Positions 56,437 through 64,000 of a stretch of 64,000 nucleotides of DNA are shown piece after piece (position 1 is the first letter of the stretch; each line of letters starts with the position of its first letter). The stretch covers positions 3,830,649-3,894,648 of the forward strand of contig NZ_KB913037.1 of assembly GCF_000384295.1 (NCBI RefSeq), written 5' to 3'. A model generated the notes under the pieces. The model made no database searches. It worked only from the letters and a program-made list of their open reading frames with translations, and was not told where the DNA came from. The position numbers and the translations under genes are program-made. Source of the stretch: Amycolatopsis balhimycina FH 1894 (GTDB lineage: Bacteria > Actinomycetota > Actinomycetes > Mycobacteriales > Pseudonocardiaceae).

Positions 56437-56538
56437 GTTACTCGTGGGTAACATCACGTTTCGGAACGGTGGTCGTGCGCGTCGCCATGCAGCAGAATGC
56501 CCAGGGTCAGGGCTGTGGCGGCGAGAGGTGTGAAGACA

Positions 56539-58533
56539 ATGGCGACGTTCTTGGTGACCGGGGCGACCGGACTGATCGGGCGTCACTTCACCCGGCTGCT
56601 GCTCTCCCGCCCCGACGACGACCGCGTCGCGCTGGTCGTGCGCGCGTCCTCGCGGGCCAAGCTGGCCGCGCTGGTCGACCAGTGGCCGCACTCCGACCGC
56701 GTCACGCTCGTCACCGGCGACCTCGCCGAGCCGCTGCTCGGCGTGTCCGAAGCCGACCGCGACGAGCTGCGCGGCAGCGTCGACCACGTCGTGCACCTCG
56801 CCGCCCTCTACGACCTCACCGCCGACGACGAGGCCAGCATCAAAGCGAACGTCGACGGCACCCAGGCCGTCGTCGACCTGGCCGCGGACCTGCGCGCGGG
56901 CTGCCTGCACCACGTGTCGTCGGTGGCCGTCGCGGGCGACCACGAAGGCGTCTTCACCGAGGAGATGTTCGACGCCGGCCAGCGGCTCGTCACGCCGTAC
57001 CACCGGACCAAGTTCGAGGCCGAGAAGATCGTCCGCGAGCAGGACCGGGTGCCGTGGCGGGTGTACCGGCCCGCCGTCGTCGTCGGACACTCGGAGACCG
57101 GCGAGATGGACAAGATCGACGGCCCGTACTACCTCTTCCCGGCGATCAACCGGCTCGCCGGGCTGCCGGACGTGCTGCCGCTCGTCGGCCCGGACCTCGG
57201 CGACACCAACATCGTGCCGGTCGACTACGTCGCCGAGGCGCTGCTGGAGCTGGTGGTCAAGCCCGGCCTCGACGGCCACGCCTTCCACCTGGTCAACCCC
57301 GAGCCGCAGCCGGTCGTCTCGGTGTACAACGCCTTCGCGAAGGCCGCGGGCGCGCCGACCATCACCGTGCAGCTGGGCGAAGGCCTCTCGAAGCGGATCG
57401 TCGGGCTGGTCAAGCTGACCGAGCACATCCCCGGCGTCACCATCGCCCGCGACGCCGTGATGGAGCGGTTCGGCATCCCGCCGGTGCTGCTGGACACGAT
57501 GGCGTTCCCGTCGGTGTTCTCCTCGGCCGAGACGCGCAAGGCCCTCGCCGGCACCGTCGAGGTGCCGCGGCTGGAGGAGTACGCGCCGACGCTGTGGCGC
57601 TACTGGCGCGAGCACCTCGACCCGTTCCGCGCGCGCAAGCACGGCCCGCGCGGCGAGCTGGACGGACGCCGCGTGATCATCACCGGAGCGTCGTCGGGCA
57701 TCGGCCGGGCGACCGCGTTGAAGGTGGCCGCCGCGGGCGGCGTCCCGCTGCTCGTCGCGCGGCGGCAGCACGAGCTGGAAGAGGTCCGCGACGAGATCGT
57801 CGCCGCCGGCGGCACGGCGTCGGTGTACCCGGCCGACCTCACCGACGAGGACTCGGTGCACAAGGCCGTCGACGCGATGCTGGCCGAGCACGGCCGGATC
57901 GACATGCTGGTCAACAACGCCGGCCGGTCGATCCGCCGGTCGATCAAGCTGTCCTACGACCGGATGCACGACTACGAGCGCGCGATGGCGATCAACTACT
58001 TCGGCGCGGTCCGGCTGATCCTCGCGGTGCTGCCGCACATGTCGGAGCGGAAGTTCGGGCACATCGTCAACGTGTCCTCGATCGGCGTCCAGGGCATCGC
58101 GCCGCGCTTCTCGGCGTACGCGGCGTCGAAGGCGGCGCTGGACTACTTCTCGCGGATCGCGGCGACCGAGACGCACGGCGACGGGATCACGTTCACCACG
58201 ATCCACATGCCGCTGGTGCGCACGCCGATGATCCGCCCGACGAAGATCTACGACGCGTTCCCGACGAAGTCGCCGGAGCAGGCCGCGGACATGGTGATGA
58301 AGGCGTTGGTCGAGCGGCCGAAGCACATCGGCACGCCGGCCGGGCAGGCGATCGGGCTGGCCTACACGCTCACGCCGGGGCTCACCGACGCCGTCGCGTA
58401 CCAGGGTTTCCGGATTTTCCCGGATTCGACCGCGGCGGGCGGATCCGGCCGGCTCAAGATCGGACGTGGCGAGATTCACCTTTCCCGCGCGGCGATGGCC
58501 TTGGCGCGGCTTTCGCGCGGGTTTCACTGGTGA
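56539..58533 (+). CDS. two-domain SDR oxidoreductase (acyl-CoA reductase-like)
   Basis: 664 residues. Residues 1-~350: extended SDR with TGATGLIGRHF and YHRTKFEAEK, as in the NAD-binding domain of fatty acyl-CoA reductases. Residues ~370-620: classical SDR with ITGASSGIGRATA, NNAGRSI and YAASKAAL. Same layout as mycobacterial AcrA1 (Rv3391), proposed to reduce acyl-CoA for wax or lipid synthesis. ATG 56539 after GAGAGGTG. Confidence 0.8.
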   Translation: MATFLVTGATGLIGRHFTRLLLSRPDDDRVALVVRASSRAKLAALVDQWPHSDRVTLVTGDLAEPLLGVSEADRDELRGSVDHVVHLAALYDLTADDEASIKANVDGTQAVVDLAADLRAGCLHHVSSVAVAGDHEGVFTEEMFDAGQRLVTPYHRTKFEAEKIVREQDRVPWRVYRPAVVVGHSETGEMDKIDGPYYLFPAINRLAGLPDVLPLVGPDLGDTNIVPVDYVAEALLELVVKPGLDGHAFHLVNPEPQPVVSVYNAFAKAAGAPTITVQLGEGLSKRIVGLVKLTEHIPGVTIARDAVMERFGIPPVLLDTMAFPSVFSSAETRKALAGTVEVPRLEEYAPTLWRYWREHLDPFRARKHGPRGELDGRRVIITGASSGIGRATALKVAAAGGVPLLVARRQHELEEVRDEIVAAGGTASVYPADLTDEDSVHKAVDAMLAEHGRIDMLVNNAGRSIRRSIKLSYDRMHDYERAMAINYFGAVRLILAVLPHMSERKFGHIVNVSSIGVQGIAPRFSAYAASKAALDYFSRIAATETHGDGITFTTIHMPLVRTPMIRPTKIYDAFPTKSPEQAADMVMKALVERPKHIGTPAGQAIGLAYTLTPGLTDAVAYQGFRIFPDSTAAGGSGRLKIGRGEIHLSRAAMALARLSRGFHW

Positions 58534-58625
58534 CGCTGCGTTTCCGGGGTGCGGCCGTTCCGGCGACACGGCGACACGTGTTGGTGATTCGTTAAGCCGG
58601 AAGGCGGAGGCGGCGGGTGCCCGGG

Positions 58626-58631
58626 TACGGT
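58626..58631 (+). promoter_or_regulatory. -10-like TACGGT of the DivIVA-like gene
   Basis: Seven nt before the ATG at 58639, no ribosome site; leaderless candidate. Confidence 0.4.
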
Positions 58632-58638
58632 CGGGCCC

Positions 58639-59814
58639 ATGGTTCCTGAGCGCGACCCCGCCGCAACCGCCCTCAACGGCCTTCTTCCCCTTCGTCGTGA
58701 GTACACCCAGGCCTGGCACGGTTTCGACCGCAACGAGGTCCGGCAGTACCTCGACCACATCGAAGCCCAGCTGCGCCGGGTGCTCAGCGAGCGCGACGCC
58801 GCGGCGGCACAGGCCGCCGCCGCGACGCGCGAGGCCGAGACCGTCCGGCAGCAGGTCGCCTCGCTGGAAGCGCGCATCGAGGAGCTGAAGAAGCCGCCGG
58901 AGCGGCTCGAGGACCTCGACGAGCGGATGCAGCGCACGGTCACGCTCGCCCAGGCCCGCGCGGACGAGATCATCAAGCGCGCCGAGGCGGCCGCGGAGAA
59001 GACGTGGGCGGGCTCGACCGAGGCGTCGACGAAGCTGCGTGAGCGGTACACGAAGCTGGTCGCGGAGCTGGACAAGCAGGCCGACCTGCTGCACTCCGAG
59101 CACGAGAGCGCGCTGACGGAGACGCGGGCCGAGGTGCAGCGGCTGACCGTCGAGGCGGCCCAGCGGCGCGAGCTGCTGGACAACGAGGCGGAGCGCAAGC
59201 GGCGGAAGATCGAGCGCGAGTTCGAGGCGACCCAGTCGGCTCAGCGGGCGACGCTGGAGAAGCACATCGCCGACCAGCGCACGGCGAGCAAGAACCAGGC
59301 GGAGCGCCGGATCGCGGAGGCGACGGCGGAGGCGAAGCGGCGCCTCGACGAGGCGACGGCGGAGGCCAAGCGCCGGCTCGACGAGGCGACGACCCAGGCG
59401 GCCCAGCGCACGACGGCGGCCAACCGCAAGGTCGAACGGCTGGCGGAGATCCGCGAGCAGGCGCGCAAGAGCCTCGCGATGGCGGAGGACATCCTCGACC
59501 GCAGCGAGACGCAGCTCGCGACGCTGCCGGAGGAAGCGGTGATCCCCCAGGCGTCGAAGCTGGTCGGCGGCGACTCGGACGCGGAGTCGGCCACGACGCC
59601 GGCCGCGCCGGTGGTCCCGGTGGTCCAGCCGTCGATCCCGGCTTCGGTGAAGCCGGCCGCTTCGGCTCCGAAGACCGCGCCTCAGGCCGCGAAGCCGGCT
59701 CCGGCTCCGAAGCCGGGGAGCGCGCCCGCGAAGCAGAACGGCCCGGCGACCAAGCCTGCGAACGGCAACGGCGCGAAGCCGCTGTCCCCGACGGCGAGCA
59801 AGCCGGGTTCCTGA
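58639..59814 (+). CDS. DivIVA-domain coiled-coil protein
   Basis: 391 residues. The N-terminal DivIVA-like membrane-curvature motif (REYTQAWHGFDRNEVRQYLD) is followed by ~230 residues of coiled coil with repeated Glu/Arg/Ala heptads, including two tandem copies of EATAEAKRRLD, and a Pro/Ala/Lys-rich C-terminal tail. Longer and different from Wag31; probably a septum- or pole-associated scaffold. Confidence 0.78.
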   Translation: MVPERDPAATALNGLLPLRREYTQAWHGFDRNEVRQYLDHIEAQLRRVLSERDAAAAQAAAATREAETVRQQVASLEARIEELKKPPERLEDLDERMQRTVTLAQARADEIIKRAEAAAEKTWAGSTEASTKLRERYTKLVAELDKQADLLHSEHESALTETRAEVQRLTVEAAQRRELLDNEAERKRRKIEREFEATQSAQRATLEKHIADQRTASKNQAERRIAEATAEAKRRLDEATAEAKRRLDEATTQAAQRTTAANRKVERLAEIREQARKSLAMAEDILDRSETQLATLPEEAVIPQASKLVGGDSDAESATTPAAPVVPVVQPSIPASVKPAASAPKTAPQAAKPAPAPKPGSAPAKQNGPATKPANGNGAKPLSPTASKPGS

Positions 59815-59837
59815 CCCGGGCTGCTTTTCCGACGTTT

Positions 59838-59886
59838 CGTGATGGCCACCTTGAGGAACTTGAAGTTCCTCAAGGTGGCCATCACG
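59838..59886. terminator. long palindrome, class A copy 3
   Basis: Arms 59838-59861 and 59863-59886, 24 bp perfect around one base, between the convergent DivIVA-like and amidase genes. Most of the arm is identical to the copy at 8195. Confidence 0.8.
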
Positions 59887-59904
59887 GCGTTCCGGGCGAG
59901 TAGC

Positions 59905-61230
59905 TCAGTTGCGGGCCGTGCGGGGCCAGGGGTTGGCCGACTCCAGCTGGGCCGCCAGGCCCAGCAGCAGTGACTCCCCGCCTGGCCGCGCCACCAGCTG
60001 GACCGACGTCGGCAGGCCCGACACCGCGGACCGGCCCATCGGGACCGTGATCGCCGGGTAGCCAGCCAGGTTCCACTGGCCCGTGAAGCCCGCCAGGCGC
60101 GTCGACGGCACGACGTTCGACAGCCAGCGGCGCTCGTGCCAGCGGCCCGCCTTGACCGGCCAGTGCGACAGCGTCGGCGTCATCAGGACGTCGTGCGATG
60201 CGAAGTACTCCTCCGCCCGCGACAGCCAGCGCTGCCGCGTGCGCTCGCGGATCAGGCCGGTGCGAACGACCAGCTTCCCGGCGCGGACGTGCGCCCGCGT
60301 CCGGCCCTGCAGCCGGCCGAAGTCGAAGTTCTCGGCCTGGGCCGCCGGGCCCGCCAGCCAGCGAGCTGTCATGCCCGCGACCATCGTTGCCGGGTACCTG
60401 GGCGCCGCCGGCGAAATCGCGTGGCCGGCCGACGCCAAGAGGCCCGCTGCCTGCGAAACCGCCGCGACCAGCTCACGAGGCACCGGTGTGTGCAGGACCG
60501 GCACCGTCGTCGACATCCCGATGCGTACCGCCGACGGCGAAGGGACCGAAGCCAGCGAAGGCGTGTCTGCCAGCACCGAGAGCAGCACTGCCGCGTCGGC
60601 GACCGTCGTGGCGAGCGGGCCGTGCACCGACATGCCGAACCAGCCGCCTTCGGACAGCAGGTCCGCGCCCGGCTTCAGCCCGACCAGCCCGCACATCGCC
60701 GCCGGGAGCCGGACCGAGCCCATGCCGTCGGAGCCGTGCGCCAGCGGGACCAGGCCGGCCGCCACCGCCGCCGCGCTGCCGCCGGACGAGCCGCCCGAGG
60801 CGTACGTCGGGTCCCACGGGTTGCGGGCGATGCCGTCCGGGGTGTCGGTCATCGGCCAGATGCACAGCTCCGGCACGCGGGTCAGCCCGATCAGGACCGC
60901 GCCGGCGGCCCGCAGCCGCGCCGCGATCACTCCGTCCGTAGCCGCCGGTGACGACGGGCCCGCCACCGAGCCGTGCGAAGCGAACTCGCCCGCGATCTCC
61001 GTGACGTCCTTGACCGCGACGGGCACCCCGGCCAGCGGCAGCGACGCGAGGTCGGGCCGCGCGGCGACCTCCGCCGCCTCCTTCAGCGCCTCTTCGGCTC
61101 GCACCCGGCGAAACGCGCCCACGACGCCGTCCGCCGCCGCGATCCGGTCGAGTGCTTCCTGCACGACGGTCACCGGATCGAGGGTCCCGGCCCGGACGGA
61201 AGCCGCGATGTCCACTGCGGTCAGCACCAT
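59905..61230 (-). CDS. amidase-signature hydrolase
   Basis: 441 residues. The Ser-cisSer-Lys catalytic elements are visible: Lys in PVAVKDVTE (near 73), GGSSGGSAAAVAAG (near 150) and GSDGMGSVRLPA (near 170), where the usual TDGGGS is SDGMGS. Hydrolyses an amide; substrate unknown, not GatA by context. ATG 61230 lies 8 nt after TAGGGT, so probably leaderless. Confidence 0.84.
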   Translation of the reverse strand: MVLTAVDIAASVRAGTLDPVTVVQEALDRIAAADGVVGAFRRVRAEEALKEAAEVAARPDLASLPLAGVPVAVKDVTEIAGEFASHGSVAGPSSPAATDGVIAARLRAAGAVLIGLTRVPELCIWPMTDTPDGIARNPWDPTYASGGSSGGSAAAVAAGLVPLAHGSDGMGSVRLPAAMCGLVGLKPGADLLSEGGWFGMSVHGPLATTVADAAVLLSVLADTPSLASVPSPSAVRIGMSTTVPVLHTPVPRELVAAVSQAAGLLASAGHAISPAAPRYPATMVAGMTARWLAGPAAQAENFDFGRLQGRTRAHVRAGKLVVRTGLIRERTRQRWLSRAEEYFASHDVLMTPTLSHWPVKAGRWHERRWLSNVVPSTRLAGFTGQWNLAGYPAITVPMGRSAVSGLPTSVQLVARPGGESLLLGLAAQLESANPWPRTARN

Positions 61231-61238
61231 GATCGGGG

Positions 61239-61244
61239 ACCCTA
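61239..61244 (-). promoter_or_regulatory. -10-like TAGGGT of the amidase gene
   Basis: Eight nt before the ATG at 61230. Confidence 0.4.
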
Positions 61245-61279
61245 GCCCACCGAAAGGTGACAGTGGCAACGAAAACGTC

Positions 61280-61882
61280 TCAGATCGCGCCCGCCCGCAG
61301 GGCGTAGGCGACGGCGTGGGCGCGGTTGTTCAGGCCGCAGCGCGTCATCAGGCCGTAGAGGACGTTCTTCACGGTCCGCTCGGAATAGCACAGCTTCGCC
61401 GCGATCTCCTCGGTCCCGAAGCCCTCGGCGACCAGCCGCAGCACGTCGCACTCGCGGGCCGCGAGCCCGGACAGCGTCAGCCCGTTCGGTTCCAGGACGT
61501 CCTTGCGCATCCGCTGCACCTGCGCCAGCAGCGCGCCCTGCAGCCGCGGTGGCAGGTTCGCCGTGCCGTCACCCGCGGCGAGCACCGCCGTCACCAGCTC
61601 GGCGCCGCCCGTCTCGCGGCGCGACAGGATCGCCACCACCCCGCACTCCAGTGCCGCCATCAGGTCGCTCTCGCGGAAGTGCTCGACGACCAGCACGACG
61701 TGGGACGCCTTGGCCGCGCGGATCTCGCCCAGCACCGCCTCGGTGACGTGGTCCTCCATCACCAGCAGCACGTCCGGCACGAGGTCGGTGACCCGGACGT
61801 CCGGATGCGATTCCAGGAGGCTCACCGCGCCGGCGTGCGTGATCGGGTCCGAGGCGAGGACGCTCACTTCGACGGGCTTCAT
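61280..61882 (-). CDS. orphan LuxR/NarL-type regulator
   Basis: 200 residues. The N-terminal ~115 have receiver-like topology but lack the phospho-acceptor pattern (VPDVLLVMEDHV where a DxDL-type Asp is expected). The C-terminal HTH is a good LuxR domain (LAARECDVLRLVAEGFGTEE, ERTVKNVLYGLMTRCGLNNR). No kinase is nearby; it probably responds without phosphorylation. Same direction as the WXG100 pair, 36 nt behind it. Confidence 0.8.
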   Translation of the reverse strand: MKPVEVSVLASDPITHAGAVSLLESHPDVRVTDLVPDVLLVMEDHVTEAVLGEIRAAKASHVVLVVEHFRESDLMAALECGVVAILSRRETGGAELVTAVLAAGDGTANLPPRLQGALLAQVQRMRKDVLEPNGLTLSGLAARECDVLRLVAEGFGTEEIAAKLCYSERTVKNVLYGLMTRCGLNNRAHAVAYALRAGAI

Positions 61883-61917
61883 GACCGCAGTGTGGACGGC
61901 CGGTCTTCACGCCTTCC

Positions 61918-62181
61918 CTATTCCGTCTTCACGCGCGTGAAGACGGAACCCGCCAGCTCGTCGAACGCCTCCCGCGCCCGCTCCAGGCACTCCGGCATCC
62001 GCTCGACCGCCCGGCCCCAGTCGCGCTTGGCGCGCAGGTACTCCTCCCGCGCCTCGCCGGTCCAGCCGGCCAGCTCCGGCTCGACGTCCGTCTCCAGCTC
62101 GGCCAGCAGCTCGCCCAGCTCACCGGTGATCGCCGCCATCCGGTCCAGCACCAGATCGGCGAGGCGGCAGTCCCGGGTCAC
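61918..62181 (-). CDS. WXG100-family protein (second of pair)
   Basis: 87 residues, two helices with a central W-x-G (AGWTGEAREEY near residue 40). GTG start overlaps the stop of the preceding WXG gene (GTGA). Such pairs form ESAT-6/CFP-10-like heterodimers exported by ESX systems. Confidence 0.75.
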   Translation of the reverse strand: MTRDCRLADLVLDRMAAITGELGELLAELETDVEPELAGWTGEAREEYLRAKRDWGRAVERMPECLERAREAFDELAGSVFTRVKTE

Positions 62182-62435
62182 GGCCGCCGCGGCCGCGGCA
62201 TCGGGCCGCCGGTCGCCTCCAGCAGTCCCGCCAGCCGCGAGAGGATGACGTCGAACTCCTGCTCCCAGTCGCTCATCGCCTGGCCGAGCCGCACCGAAGC
62301 TTCACCACGCCACGACGCCTGCGTCACCGCCATCTCGCTGTTGACGTCGCGAAGCCGGGAGCGGGCCGCTTCGACGGCGTACGCGAAACGGGCGGCGGCC
62401 CGCTGCATGTCTTCGGTCGGCGCGGCTGTCGCCAT
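62178..62435 (-). CDS. WXG100-family protein (first of pair)
   Basis: 85 residues from ATG 62435 behind GAGGAG. Helix-turn-helix hairpin with WRG (ASWRGEASVRL near residue 44). Coupled to the next WXG gene. No ESX ATPase or membrane gene is in the window, so the export machinery must be elsewhere. Confidence 0.75.
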   Translation of the reverse strand: MATAAPTEDMQRAAARFAYAVEAARSRLRDVNSEMAVTQASWRGEASVRLGQAMSDWEQEFDVILSRLAGLLEATGGPMPRPRRP

Positions 62436-62610
62436 GCGGAACTCCTCTCGAGCCTCCCGCAGGGTGACCCACGCCGTGGCGGCGCGAAACCCCGCACGGT
62501 CACCCGTTGCCCGAATGTCCGCCATCCTTGCCTGCCGGTTCACGGCGTCCGCGTATGCTCACGTCAGGCATCCGGCGCGTGACGATTCGTCAGCGCACGA
62601 AGGGAGACCG

Positions 62611-64000
62611 ATGTCGGCTGCGGACGGCTCCGCACCGAGACTCCGGCTGCTGGGCCCCATGAAGGCCTGGCAAGGCGAAACGGAGCTGGAACTCGGCTCC
62701 GCGCACCGCCGGACGGTGCTCGCCGCACTGGCGATGACCCCGAACCGCACGGTTTCGCGCGAGGAGCTGATCGACGCCGTCTGGGGCGAAGCGCCGCCGC
62801 AGAGCGCGCAGGGGTCCATCTACACCTACATCTCCGGGCTGCGGCGCGCGCTCGAACCGGGTCGCGCCAAGGGCGAGGGCCCGCAGCTGCTCGCGTCGAT
62901 CGGCTCCGGCTATTCGCTCTGCCTGGACGCCGAAGCGATCGACGTCCACCGGTTCGAAAGCCTGCGGGAGCAGGCACAGCGGGAGCAGGCGGCGGGTGAT
63001 CTCCGCGGCGCCCGCGCAACCCTCGACACGGCTTTGGGGCTCTGGCACGGGGTTCCGCTGTCCGGCCTGCCCGGGCCGTTCGCCGCGGCCCAGCGCGCGC
63101 GGCTCACCGAAGTGCGGCTGGCGACGATCGAACGGCGCGCGGAAGTCGTGCTGGAGTCCGGCGGGCACGCGGAGCTCGTCGCCGAGCTGACGGCGCTGAC
63201 CCGCGAACACCCGTTCCGCGAGACGCTGCGCGGGCTGCTCATGCGGGCCCTGGTCCAGGCGGGCAGGCGGACCGAGGCGATCGCGGTGTACGCCGACGTC
63301 CGAGACCGGCTCGTCGAGTCCTCGGGCACCGAGCCCGGCCCGCAGTTGCGGCGGCTGTACGACGAGCTGCGCGAAAGACCTGCCCCGGCACCGGAACCGC
63401 CGCCGTTCCCGCGTCGGGCGCGGGTCCCGGCCGCGACGCTGCCGGAGCAGGCGGAGATCTTCGTCGGCCGGGAAGCCGAAGTCGCCCGGCTGCGCGAAGC
63501 CGTCGCCGGTCTCGAAGCCGGCGTCGGCCGGTCGGTGTGGCTCGAGGGCGAACCGGGCATCGGCCGCACGGCGCTGCTGGCCGAAGTGCTTGCCATGACC
63601 CAAGACCTGAAGCCCGCCTTCGCCGCCGCGGACGCGCTGGACCAGCGCTTCGCCCTGCGCCCGTTGCTCGACGCGCTGGGCGTCCATCCGGACGCCGCCG
63701 ACGAACGCCGGGCCGCGCTCGCCACCCGGCTCGCCGGGCAACCCGGTGAAGACCCGGTCGACGGCGTGCTCGGGCTGGTGCGCGAGCTGTGCGCGGAAGC
63801 CCCGCTGGTGCTCGTGGTCGACGACCTGCAGTGGGCCGACGACACGACGCTGCGGGTCTGGCGGTACCTGAGCCGGGAGACGCGGCAGCTGCCGCTGCTG
63901 CTCGTCGGCGCCTGCCGTCCGGTGCCGCGACCGGCCGCGCTCGACGACCTGCGGGCCGAACCTGACAACGATGACATCGCCGTGGTATCGCTGCCTCCGC
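62611..64000 (+). CDS. SARP/BTAD-AAA transcriptional regulator, N-terminal part
   Basis: At least 463 residues, open at the right edge. ATG 62611 with AAGGGAG upstream. OmpR-like winged helix (RLRLLGPMKAWQGETELELG, VSREELIDAVWGEAPP) and bacterial transcriptional activator domain (FESLREQAQREQAAGDLRGA, EHPFRETLRGLLMRALVQAG) occupy residues 1-~255. An ATPase domain begins near 285 with Walker A GEPGIGRT, where the Lys is Arg, and Walker B LVLVVDDLQWADD. AfsR/SARP-type activators often control secondary metabolism. Confidence 0.82.
   Translation, partial: MSAADGSAPRLRLLGPMKAWQGETELELGSAHRRTVLAALAMTPNRTVSREELIDAVWGEAPPQSAQGSIYTYISGLRRALEPGRAKGEGPQLLASIGSGYSLCLDAEAIDVHRFESLREQAQREQAAGDLRGARATLDTALGLWHGVPLSGLPGPFAAAQRARLTEVRLATIERRAEVVLESGGHAELVAELTALTREHPFRETLRGLLMRALVQAGRRTEAIAVYADVRDRLVESSGTEPGPQLRRLYDELRERPAPAPEPPPFPRRARVPAATLPEQAEIFVGREAEVARLREAVAGLEAGVGRSVWLEGEPGIGRTALLAEVLAMTQDLKPAFAAADALDQRFALRPLLDALGVHPDAADERRAALATRLAGQPGEDPVDGVLGLVRELCAEAPLVLVVDDLQWADDTTLRVWRYLSRETRQLPLLLVGACRPVPRPAALDDLRAEPDNDDIAVVSLPP

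Noticed and set aside
62590..63741. 383-aa minus-strand frame at the right end
   Set aside because: Shadow of the SARP/BTAD regulator, which is open to the window edge with a good ribosome site.

Overview
The window is 64 kb of a high-GC actinomycete chromosome. Gene content points to the Pseudonocardiales, most likely Amycolatopsis or a close relative. The supporting genes are a mycothiol S-conjugate amidase (Mca), a GuaB1-type CBS-domain reductase, type VII (ESX/WXG100) substrates, DivIVA-like and PhoH proteins, a class F sortase, many GTG and one TTG start, and a family of long perfect palindromes behind stop codons. This placement is inference; no rRNA or tRNA gene is present.

From left to right: a truncated S53 peptidase, small genes and an MBL hydrolase (1-2.5 kb); guaB1 and a Tat-exported beta-propeller/amidohydrolase fusion (3-8 kb); phoH, uppS and a hemolysin III gene (8-11.5 kb). 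Then comes a 4.8 kb insertion between a 24-bp direct repeat made from the 3' end of the hemolysin III gene (11.5-16.3 kb). It carries small coupled genes, an XRE/NUDIX pair and an AT-richer P-loop ATPase, but no integrase. From 16.4 to 26.6 kb are a small secreted two-repeat cysteine protein, an AhpD-like protein, a PRC-barrel/DUF2382 stress protein, an acyl-CoA dehydrogenase, a GH28 enzyme, a DUF255 thioredoxin-fold protein and a ricin-lectin protein. An RNA-repair operon, hen1-pnkp, occupies 26.7-30.6 kb. Next are mca with a small membrane partner, DUF4307 and greA (30.6-33.2 kb), then an Lrp regulator divergent from hppD (34.2-36 kb). A type VII polymorphic toxin locus (YbaB, EspC-like, 1263-aa toxin, Imm49, second candidate immunity protein) lies at 36.2-42.6 kb. 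ilvA, metB, a proline-rich membrane protein and cbs follow (42.6-49.3 kb). The right part has a pentapeptide protein, a thiolase, an LppU-like protein, a Bax-inhibitor protein, a surface adhesin with class F sortase, a two-domain SDR, a DivIVA-like protein, an amidase, an orphan LuxR regulator, a WXG100 pair and the start of a SARP/BTAD regulator.

From memory, cbs, the pra-like gene, metB, greA, DUF4307, mca, its small partner, the DUF255 gene, hemolysin III, uppS and phoH correspond to the Mycobacterium tuberculosis block Rv1077-Rv1095. The window therefore reads as a conserved sulfur/mycothiol/envelope backbone with lineage-specific insertions: the att-flanked island, RNA repair, toxin-immunity, and hppD.

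Regulatory features visible throughout: long hairpins at nearly every convergent gene end, -10-like hexamers 6-8 nt before start codons (probable leaderless mRNAs), and several palindromic operator candidates.
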